In this document: in pieces, positions 5,972-10,791 of the stretch
Layout of the letters: the number at the start of each line of letters is the position of its first letter
How positions within the stretch are numbered: the first letter of the stretch is position 1
DNA from: JBGOUJ01 sp041477005
GTDB taxonomy: Bacteria; Acidobacteriota; Terriglobia; Bryobacterales; JACQDG01
Length of the DNA: 10,791 nucleotides
Assembly: GCA_041477005.1 (NCBI GenBank)
Contig: JBGOUJ010000221.1
Coordinates: 1-10,791 of the forward strand
Direction: 5' to 3'
Position numbers and translations under genes: made by a program
Notes under the pieces: model-generated
Told to the model about the DNA's origin: nothing
Database searches by the model: none
Seen by the model: the letters and a program-made list of their open reading frames with translations, nothing else

Positions 5972-6159
5972 TTAGACTGCCGTGCCGCCCGGCCGGCGCG
6001 CTGCAGCTCATCTCGAAACCGCTGCAGCGCCATGAGCTTCTCGAATCGTTGTTCCACGGTCAGCTTCAGGTTTTCCCGAATCAGGCTGCGATCAACATCC
6101 TTCTTGTAAGCTTCGATAACCGGATCCGGTTCAAGGAGCGGTGTGCGCCTTTCATCCAT
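5968..6159 (-). CDS. 63-residue partner protein of the nucleotidyltransferase remnant
   Basis: The protein starts MDERRTPLLEPDPVIEAYKK and is mostly charged and helical: VDRSLIRENLKLTVEQRFEK, LMALQRFRDELQRAG. AAGGA lies 8 nt before ATG 6159, and a TATGAT -10-like hexamer at 6188-6183 is suitably placed. The stop overlaps the next start by 4 nt (ATGA), so the two genes were translated together. Small proteins of this type (VDRSL-RENL-LTVEQR) commonly sit directly before a nucleotidyltransferase-fold gene in acidobacteria, to my recollection; whether they are antitoxins is unknown to me. The partner has been deleted here, leaving this ORF intact but probably orphaned. Confidence 0.7.
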   Translation of the reverse strand: MDERRTPLLEPDPVIEAYKKDVDRSLIRENLKLTVEQRFEKLMALQRFRDELQRAGRAARQSK

Positions 6160-6287
6160 CCCGTGCGTCCTTCCCTGGGACCATCATACTCTACGAAACC
6201 CGCTGAAATGGCCCCCGGCGCCCCTCATTTGATCTACAATTGCTCAGTCCCGGAAACGGGCTTTCGAGGAAGGGAGGTTTCGAGCAA

Positions 6288-7055
6288 ATGCGTCTTGTTC
6301 CTTTGATCCTGGTTGCCACGACCGCCTTCGGCCAGCTCAGCGACATCCGCAACCCCCACACCACCCCCGCCGACGTCGTCGCCGGCGCCAAGGTCTTTCG
6401 CTCCCACTGCGCCGAGTGCCACGGACTCAAAGGCGAGGGTGACCGCGGCCCCAACCTCACCACCGGCGTGTTCTTCCACGGCAGCACCGACGCCGACCTG
6501 CTGCGCAACGTCTCCGACGGTATCCCCGGCACCGCGATGCCCGGCGTTTTCTTCTCGCCCGATCAGGTGTGGCAGGTGGTCGCTTACGTGCAGTCGCTCA
6601 GCCGCACCGGCAGCCCCGATCGCCCCCCGGGCGACCCGGCGCGCGGCGCAAGACTGTTCCGGGAGAAGGAATGCCTCGGCTGCCATCTGGTGCGAGGCGA
6701 GGGCGGCATCCAGGGGCCGGACCTGTCGGTGATCGGATCGCAACGTTCCCTCGATCACCTCCGCCAGGCGATCCTTGATCCCAATGCGCAGGTCCCGCTC
6801 GAGTACTGGGTGGCGAAAATCACCCTCGAAAAAGGCGCAACCTATTCCGGCTTTGTGATGAACGAAGACACCTACACCGTGCAGATCCTGGATTTCTCGC
6901 GAGGGCTCCAATCGCTCGCCAAGCACGATTTTCGAAAATTTGAAATCGACAAGTCTTCGATCATGCCGTCCTACAAAGGCCGCCTCAGCGCGGACGAGCT
7001 GAACGACCTGGTGGCCTATCTCTGGTCGCTCCGGCGGCAACGGGGGTCCCAATGA
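6288..7055 (+). CDS. Diheme cytochrome c, probable electron acceptor of the PQQ dehydrogenase
   Basis: A 255-residue periplasmic cytochrome. ATG 6288 is preferred over the in-frame 6240 because it is preceded by GGGAGG (6272-6277) and begins directly with a signal peptide (MRLVPLILVATTAFGQ). Two haem sites are visible: CAECH at 41-45, with candidate axial Met84 in GTAMPGV, and CLGCH at 129-133, with candidate Met226 in SSIMPSY. After the second haem site, TYSGFVMNEDTYTVQILD and the following region resemble the haem-binding domain common in Planctomycetes, Verrucomicrobia and acidobacteria. Its stop overlaps the next ATG by 4 nt (ATGA). The coupling implies it takes electrons from the PQQ enzyme and passes them toward a terminal oxidase. 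Confidence 0.87.
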   Translation: MRLVPLILVATTAFGQLSDIRNPHTTPADVVAGAKVFRSHCAECHGLKGEGDRGPNLTTGVFFHGSTDADLLRNVSDGIPGTAMPGVFFSPDQVWQVVAYVQSLSRTGSPDRPPGDPARGARLFREKECLGCHLVRGEGGIQGPDLSVIGSQRSLDHLRQAILDPNAQVPLEYWVAKITLEKGATYSGFVMNEDTYTVQILDFSRGLQSLAKHDFRKFEIDKSSIMPSYKGRLSADELNDLVAYLWSLRRQRGSQ

Positions 7056-8683
7056 AAAGCCTGGTCCCACTGAAAACCCTGCTCATCTGCCTCGCGCTGG
7101 CGGCGGTACCGCTCTACGGCCAGTTGACCTACGAGCGTTTGCTCCACGCCGACTCCGAGCCTCAAAACTGGCTGACTTACTCCGGCTCTTACAAAGGCTG
7201 GCGCTACAGCAAGCTCGACCAGATCAACCGGCAGAACGTGAAGGACCTCAAGCTGGCCTGGGTCTACCAGATGCCGGTGACCCACCGCGTCGAAACCACC
7301 CCGCTGGTCGTGGACGGCGTCATGTATCTGACCGAGCCGCCCTCCAACGTGGTCGCCCTCGACCCGGCCACCGGCCGCCAGTTCTGGCGCTACAAGCGCA
7401 GCCTGCCGAGCAAGATCAACGTCTGCTGCGGGCAGGTGAACCGGGGCGTGGCGATGCTGGGCGATCGCGTCTTCGTCGGCACGGTCGACGCTCACCTGGT
7501 GGCCCTCAACGCCAAAACCGGCGCAGTGCTGTGGGACGTCGAGGTGGCCGACTATCGCACCGGCCACAGCCTCACCGTCGCGCCGCTGATCGTGAAGGAC
7601 ATGGTCATCACCGGAGTCGCCGGCGGCGAATACGGCATTCGCGGCTTCCTCGATGCCTATGACGCCAAAACCGGCCAGCGCCGCTGGCGCTTCTGGACCG
7701 TCCCCGGACCGGGCGAGACAGGCCACGAAACCTGGACCGGCGATGCCTGGAAGCAGGGCGGCGCCCCCACCTGGACCACCGGCTCCTACGATCCCGAGCA
7801 GAACCTGATCATCTGGGGCACGGGCAATCCCGGCCCCGACTGGAACGGCGACGTGCGCCAGGGCGACAACCTCTACTCCGATTCCGCCCTCGCCCTCGAC
7901 GCCGATACCGGCAAGCTCAAGTGGTATTTCCAGTTCATACCCCACGACGTCCACGACTGGGACGCCACGCAGGTCCCCGTCCTGGTCGACGGCGAATTCC
8001 GCGGCCGCCCGCGCAAGCTCATCTATTGGGCGCATCGCAGCGGGTTCTACTACGTGCTCGACCGCCAGACCGGCCAGTTCCTGCTCGGCAAGCCCTTCGC
8101 CACCCAAACCTGGGCCAAGGGACTCGACGACAAAGGGCGTCCCATCCGCAACCCGGGCGTGGACCCGACCGAGCAGGGCGTCTACGTGTGGCCCGGCGTC
8201 CAGGGCGCAACGAACTGGTATTCGCCGTCGTACAATCCCTTGACCGGCTTCTTCTACCTTACGGCCTGGGAAAGTAAAGGCCTCTATCGCAAAGGCGAGG
8301 CCGACTACATCCCCGGCAACCGCTACATCGGCAGCGTTCCCAAGATCGACCTCGAGGATGACCCCGGCTACGGCGCCATCCGCGCCCTCAATCCCAAGAC
8401 CGGCGAACGGGTATGGGAGTACAAGCTGCACACCAAGCCCTGGTCCGGCGTTCTGTCGACCGCCGGCAAGCTGGTTTTCGGCGCGAACGGCGGCTGGATC
8501 ACCCGCGACCGCCAGGAAATGGAAGGCTACTTCTACGCCCTGGACGCCGAAACCGGTAAAGAACTCTGGCGCATCAACCTGGGAGGCGACATGTCCAGCA
8601 GCGCCATCACCTACTCGGTAAACGGCAAGCAAATGGTAACCATGCCCGCCGGCAGCGGCCTCTTCGCCTTCACGCTACCGTAG
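7052..8683 (+). CDS. PQQ-dependent alcohol dehydrogenase, lanthanide-type signature
   Basis: A 543-residue periplasmic quinoprotein of the methanol/ethanol dehydrogenase family, which oxidises alcohols (sometimes aldehydes) using pyrroloquinoline quinone. It has a signal peptide (about 1-23) and beta-propeller tryptophan-docking repeats (LDPATGRQFWRY, LNAKTGAVLWD, LDADTGKLKWYF, LDAETGKELWRINL). The vicinal disulfide is C125-C126 (NVCCGQVNRG). Metal ligands by family alignment are E193 (GGEYGIRGF), N259 (GTGNPGP) and the catalytic D302 in HDWDATQ. D304, two residues on, is the extra Asp found in lanthanide-dependent XoxF and PedH enzymes; calcium enzymes have Ala or Ser there. The DWD triad resembles PedH, but substrate choice between methanol, ethanol and larger alcohols cannot be settled. 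It is translationally coupled to the cytochrome upstream. No PQQ synthesis genes are in the window. Confidence 0.92.
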   Translation: MKSLVPLKTLLICLALAAVPLYGQLTYERLLHADSEPQNWLTYSGSYKGWRYSKLDQINRQNVKDLKLAWVYQMPVTHRVETTPLVVDGVMYLTEPPSNVVALDPATGRQFWRYKRSLPSKINVCCGQVNRGVAMLGDRVFVGTVDAHLVALNAKTGAVLWDVEVADYRTGHSLTVAPLIVKDMVITGVAGGEYGIRGFLDAYDAKTGQRRWRFWTVPGPGETGHETWTGDAWKQGGAPTWTTGSYDPEQNLIIWGTGNPGPDWNGDVRQGDNLYSDSALALDADTGKLKWYFQFIPHDVHDWDATQVPVLVDGEFRGRPRKLIYWAHRSGFYYVLDRQTGQFLLGKPFATQTWAKGLDDKGRPIRNPGVDPTEQGVYVWPGVQGATNWYSPSYNPLTGFFYLTAWESKGLYRKGEADYIPGNRYIGSVPKIDLEDDPGYGAIRALNPKTGERVWEYKLHTKPWSGVLSTAGKLVFGANGGWITRDRQEMEGYFYALDAETGKELWRINLGGDMSSSAITYSVNGKQMVTMPAGSGLFAFTLP

Positions 8684-8751
8684 CAGCCGCGCCGGCTCGG
8701 AGCTGGGATGGGAATTAGGCCTGCGGCGGGCTTGCTCGTCCAACAAACTGC

Positions 8752-8780
8752 TTGATGTGTACGGTATAACCGTACACAAT
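8752..8780 (+). promoter_or_regulatory. higA promoter with operator in the spacer
   Basis: A perfect 9-bp inverted repeat, GTGTACGGT (8757-8765) and ACCGTACAC (8769-8777), flanks the 3-nt centre ATA. It lies almost exactly between -35 TTGATG (8752-8757) and -10 CACAAT (8775-8780), which are 17 nt apart. Bound repressor would cover both promoter elements. A TATAAC at the centre of the repeat is an alternative -10. HigA proteins bind such palindromes as dimers, so autorepression is likely. Confidence 0.65.
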
Positions 8781-8812
8781 AGACTTGATCGACTACCATT
8801 AGGAGGCCCGCC

Positions 8813-9100
8813 ATGCCCATGAAGAACCCGCCCCATCCGGGCGACCTGATCAAAACCGAGATCATCGAAGCCCTCGGCCTCAACGTCTCGAAGGCGGCGG
8901 AGATTTTGAAGGTACGCCGCGCCACGCTCTCCGACCTTATTCACGGCAAGGCCGCGCTGACGCCGGAAATGGCCCTGCGCATTGAAAAGGCGTTCGGCCC
9001 CGATATGGACCACCTTTTGCGCATGCAGCTTGCTTACGACGTGGCGCAAACGCGGCAGCATTCCAGAGACATCGCCGTCAAGCGGTATGTCCCAGCGTAA
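8813..9100 (+). CDS. higA: HigA-type antitoxin / HTH transcriptional regulator without HigB
   Basis: A 95-residue helix-turn-helix protein starting MPMKNPPHPGDLIKTEIIEA. The HPGDLIKxE opening, NVSKAAEILKVRRATLSDLIHGK (helix-turn-helix, about residues 24-46), ALTPEMALRIEKAFG and the MQLAYDVAQTRQ end are all typical HigA features, as is the length. AGGAGG at 8801-8806 lies 6 nt before ATG 8813, which decides against ATG 8819. HigA normally follows its toxin gene higB; here only 129 nt separate it from the PQQ enzyme, with no higB trace, and the promoter sits directly before higA. The next gene begins 6 nt downstream, so HigA may control that unknown gene or act as an orphan regulator. Confidence 0.83.
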   Translation: MPMKNPPHPGDLIKTEIIEALGLNVSKAAEILKVRRATLSDLIHGKAALTPEMALRIEKAFGPDMDHLLRMQLAYDVAQTRQHSRDIAVKRYVPA

Positions 9101-9106
9101 AAGGTA

Positions 9107-9439
9107 ATGGGCTGTGAACCTGTCGCCACGCTACACGGAAAGCAATGGAAAGCCGCCTTTGACGTTTCCGAAGATTGGGACACCGTCATCAACATCGTTG
9201 AAGACCGAATCAAAGGGAGATGGCTGGATGCGGCAGACCGGCTAGTAGGCGAGTCCCACTCTGGGTTCGCCATTCTCGCGCTCGACTGTATCGTCCTCGA
9301 ATCCCTGTGGGGTTTCATGAATGGAAAGGCGGTCCCGCGACGTGGGGAGCAGCAGGTGTACCGGGACATCCTCACGGGCCCGAGTTTTGGATGGACCGCA
9401 CCCCAGAGTGGTCGAGAGTCATCACCTGGAGCAGGTTGA
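9107..9439 (+). CDS. Unknown protein co-transcribed with higA, probably 3'-truncated
   Basis: The reading frame has 110 codons, beginning 6 nt after the higA stop; AAAGG lies just before ATG 9107. Residues about 12-97 look like genuine protein (VSEDWDTVINIVEDRIKGRW, LDAADRLVGESHSGFAILAL, DCIVLESLWGF, YRDILTGPSFGW). The last 13 residues (APQSGRESSPGAG) look like readout of unrelated DNA. Longer acidobacterial proteins with the SGFxILALDC-(I/L)-LE pattern seem familiar to me as uncharacterised proteins of about 200 residues, so the C-terminal half is probably lost. The downstream DNA instead holds a truncated minus-strand gene overlapping its 3' end. A helical RNase-like fold is possible but unproven. 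No function is assigned. Confidence 0.55.
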   Translation: MGCEPVATLHGKQWKAAFDVSEDWDTVINIVEDRIKGRWLDAADRLVGESHSGFAILALDCIVLESLWGFMNGKAVPRRGEQQVYRDILTGPSFGWTAPQSGRESSPGAG

Positions 9440-9521
9440 CGACGGCCGCGAGCTGGTCGGCAGCGAGGCGCTCGATGAGCTCGTGAGCTTGTTCTTTCTC
9501 GTGGGTGAGATCGGTGGCCAT
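9372..9521 (-). pseudogene. 5' fragment of a small helical protein gene, truncated
   Basis: ATG 9521 opens a 49-codon frame beginning MATDLTHEKEQAHELIERLA followed by DQLAAVVNLLQVM. This matches a small acidobacterial protein family of about 85-90 residues that I recall (HEKEQAxELIERL, QLAAVVxLLEVM, then an acidic middle and a helical tail). Here similarity fades after LLQVM and the frame stops at 9374-9372, inside the convergent gene. An extended -10 (TGCTATATT, 9550-9542) lies about 20 nt upstream; there is no ribosome-binding site. The family often occurs as the first member of a two-gene module and may be antitoxin-like, but I cannot assign a function. The fragment seems to be the product of a deletion or rearrangement. 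Confidence 0.5.
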
Positions 9522-9723
9522 GACGTTACAGCGTTAGCCACAATATAGCACAGACGGTTCTTTGACAGCTCACCTATCAACGATCAGCTATACCCGGCAT
9601 AATGCGCTCGAGAGTGGTCCCCGAGGAAGCTGGCGCAAGACAGTCCGTGGCGAGATGCTTTCGATTCGAACGAATGAGTTCAGGTGATACGTACGGTGGA
9701 CCGAGCGGCGCCATGGTAAGGGA
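9522..9723. other. Intergenic stretch, no gene seen
   Basis: The stretch contains the extended -10 of the minus-strand fragment (9542-9550). It also has short words of the form TATCAACGATCAGCTAT (9575-9591) that resemble words in another gap near 5798-5853. The plus-strand frame over 9602-9823 is low-complexity shadow coding. Nothing else can be supported. Confidence 0.5.
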
Positions 9724-9927
9724 TCAACCGCGCCCGCCCCTAACCCGAGAGCCTGCTGCCCGCGACAGCGCTTCCTCGACCCAAGCGGTAACCGTCATGC
9801 CTTCGATCTCCGCGCGCGTGTAGATCCGGGTCAGAACATGGATCGGCAGTCGCCAGGTTACACTCCGCCGGATCGTCCCACTCTTGGGCGGCCTGCCGGC
9901 CCCTGGTCTTCTCCCGCCTCTGCTCAC
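9724..9927 (-). CDS. Small basic protein with GRRPGAGRPP motif, possible RHH DNA-binder
   Basis: A 67-residue protein starting at GTG 9927, which overlaps the preceding TGA as GTGA, a common coupling arrangement. An ATG-only search would start it far upstream at 10080, in a frame that is only shadow of the previous gene. It opens with a basic Gly/Pro-rich segment (SRGGRRPGAGRPPK), seen at the start of many small phage and mobile-element DNA-associated proteins. RRSVTWRLPIHVLTRIYTRA then EIEGMTVTAWVEEALSRAA resembles a short ribbon-helix-helix unit (strand, helix, helix). It may be a DNA-binding repressor or antitoxin-like partner of the gene before it. This is an inference from a short sequence. 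Confidence 0.6.
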   Translation of the reverse strand: MSRGGRRPGAGRPPKSGTIRRSVTWRLPIHVLTRIYTRAEIEGMTVTAWVEEALSRAAGSRVRGGRG

Positions 9928-10301
9928 GGGGCGACACCGGCTGCGATCGGCAGCTCCCCAGCCGGTCGAGCGCGTTGGGTCGATCGCGATCGCGCCGTTA
10001 CGGCCAGACGACGCCGCGGCGCCGGTCGGGCCTCTTTGTGCCGGGCGATCATTCCCTGCTGGACACCCAACTGCAGCCACATATCCTTCAGGGCCAGGTA
10101 CAACGGGTCCTTCAGCACATCCAGGTGGGAGCGCCGCCGAGCGTAGATCGGCGATCTTGGGCTAAAGAGATACTCATCGAACGACAACCAGTCCGCATTC
10201 CCCCGGAACTGTCTCACTGCCTTCTGGTAGAACGCCCGCTCGCTGTCGCTCAAATTTCCCAGCGCGATGCTGAATTTCGTCTTCGAATTGACATATCTCA
10301 A
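9924..10301 (-). CDS. Uncharacterised 125-residue protein, middle gene of a cassette
   Basis: The start is TTG 10301: an in-frame TGA lies two codons upstream, and GGAG is 10 nt before. The first 90 residues look like a folded, mostly helical protein (NLSDSERAFYQKAVRQFRG, NADWLSFDEYLFSPRSPIYA, RRSHLDVLKDPLYLALKDMW, LQLGVQQGM). The last 35 are Arg/Pro/Ala-rich and may be unstructured. I do not recognise the family. It lies 51 nt after the frameshifted gene and overlaps the next gene by 4 nt, so the three form one transcription unit. ATG 10308 starts another frame that is a shadow. Confidence 0.6.
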   Translation of the reverse strand: MRYVNSKTKFSIALGNLSDSERAFYQKAVRQFRGNADWLSFDEYLFSPRSPIYARRRSHLDVLKDPLYLALKDMWLQLGVQQGMIARHKEARPAPRRRLAVTARSRSTQRARPAGELPIAAGVAP

Positions 10302-10352
10302 GATTCATATTCTCCGGATCCCGCGGCCAGAGCCGCCTGAAATGGGTGCACC

Positions 10353-10671
10353 TCACTTGACTTCCTCAAAGCGCACGATCTGACATTCAAAATACATAGC
10401 ATCTTGCTTAAACTTTCGGCGCGCTCGCCGCAAGAATGCCCGAATCGCGTCGACCTCACGCTGTGTCTTGACAATCATGAAAATCTCGCGATTCAGGTCC
10501 CACCGCTTCCGCCACCGACCTCCAACCACGCCCCGGTCGGTGAATGCCTTCACGAGCTTGGTCGTCTCATCCAGCCACCAGCTCCACACTTCCTCCGGGA
10601 ATGGATTCCCGTCGTTGTCGTCGAAGCGGAAACAGCAACGTTACCTTAAACCACCTCTGCGGGTTAGCCAT
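10353..10671 (-). pseudogene. Uncharacterised small gene broken by a +1 frameshift
   Basis: ATG 10671, with AGGA 6 nt upstream, reads MANPQRWFKVTLLF and then derails into arginine-rich nonsense. In the next frame the natural continuation is RFDDNDGNPFPEEVWSWWLD, ETTKLVKAFTDRGVVGGRW, DLNREIFMIVKTQREVDAIR and a tail ending QIVRFEEVK. Removing one C from TTTCCGC (doubled G at 10628-10629 on the plus strand) restores a single frame of about 105 residues. The remaining frame has no ATG; a GTG at 10589 gives a 78-codon ORF that lacks the N-terminus. I do not recognise the family. It is the first gene of the minus-strand cassette, so its loss may or may not silence the genes behind it. A sequencing error is possible. 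Confidence 0.65.
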
Positions 10672-10710
10672 CACCCGTCCTAACAAAAAATCACGACATC
10701 CTCATCCGGA

Positions 10711-10739
10711 AGGGTACCAACGTCCTTTGAATCTGTCAA
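10711..10739 (-). promoter_or_regulatory. Possible promoter of the three-gene minus-strand cassette
   Basis: On the minus strand a perfect -35 TTGACA (10739-10734) is followed after 17 nt by a weak -10 TACCCT (10716-10711). It lies about 40 nt before the first start codon of the cassette at 10671. The -10 matches only 3 of 6, so confidence is limited. Nothing else is visible from 10740 to the window end. Confidence 0.3.
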
Positions 10740-10791
10740 TACAATTTCAGAACTGAGTCAGCGAACCCATTCACCCGCTACGCTTCGGCCC

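Noticed and set aside
6234..7070. A 278-codon minus-strand open frame
   Set aside because: It is antisense to the cytochrome gene with its two CxxCH motifs; shadow coding.
7016..8632. A 538-codon minus-strand open frame
   Set aside because: It is the antisense shadow of the PQQ dehydrogenase; it is Val/Ala/Gly-rich with no domain, as expected from GC-rich coding DNA read backwards.
8684..8756. Possible terminator after the PQQ gene or a higB remnant before higA
   Set aside because: No stable hairpin followed by a T run and no HigB-like reading frame could be found.
10174..10356. A 60-codon minus-strand frame overlapping the cassette's middle gene
   Set aside because: It overlaps the better-supported 125-residue frame and reads as low-quality protein, although it begins with ATG-rich codons near a GGAG.

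Overview
The window looks like a chromosomal segment of an acidobacterium, probably of the Bryobacterales/'Solibacter' type. The grounds are high GC content, an Oar-like TonB-dependent receptor with an N-terminal carboxypeptidase-regulatory-like domain, a diheme cytochrome coupled to a PQQ alcohol dehydrogenase, and many small toxin-antitoxin (TA)-like modules. This placement is inferred from gene content only. No rRNA, tRNA, CRISPR array or complete insertion sequence is visible.

Layout. (1) 1-1687, minus: the 5' part of a TonB-dependent receptor that runs off the left edge. It is preceded by an 18-residue leader ORF ending Cys-Cys-Cys-stop (1748-1804), itself preceded by a plausible promoter. 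(2) 2012-2650, plus: a LolA-like periplasmic lipoprotein carrier. (3) 2684-3338, plus: an intact Phd-type antitoxin and PIN-domain toxin, with a palindromic operator and an extended -10 over the start. (4) 3410-4618, plus: a PilC/GspF inner-membrane platform protein. (5) 4625-5259, minus: a second PIN toxin whose Phd-type antitoxin carries an in-frame amber codon. (6) 5379-5732, minus: a small exported protein. (7) 5862-6159, minus: an intact 63-residue ORF translationally coupled to a remnant of a nucleotidyltransferase-like gene that has lost its middle. (8) 6288-8683, plus: a two-gene redox operon of a diheme cytochrome c and a PQQ dehydrogenase carrying the Asp-Trp-Asp signature expected of lanthanide-dependent enzymes. 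(9) 8752-9521: a HigA-type regulator without HigB, with a near-perfect operator in its promoter, followed by a small unknown gene that appears truncated where it meets a truncated gene on the other strand. (10) 9724-10671, minus: three small genes, the first frameshifted by one base and the last two overlapping at GTGA.

How the parts fit. The housekeeping-like genes (receptor, lolA, pilC, exported protein, cytochrome/PQQ dehydrogenase) concern the cell envelope and periplasm. Around them sit five or six small two- or three-gene modules, most of them broken by a nonsense codon, an internal deletion, a frameshift or a truncation. The strongest candidate for new biology is the polycysteine leader ORF before the TonB receptor, which suggests cysteine- or sulfur-responsive control of outer-membrane uptake. 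Second are the decayed antitoxin beside an intact PIN toxin and the minus-strand three-gene cassette of unknown function at the right end.
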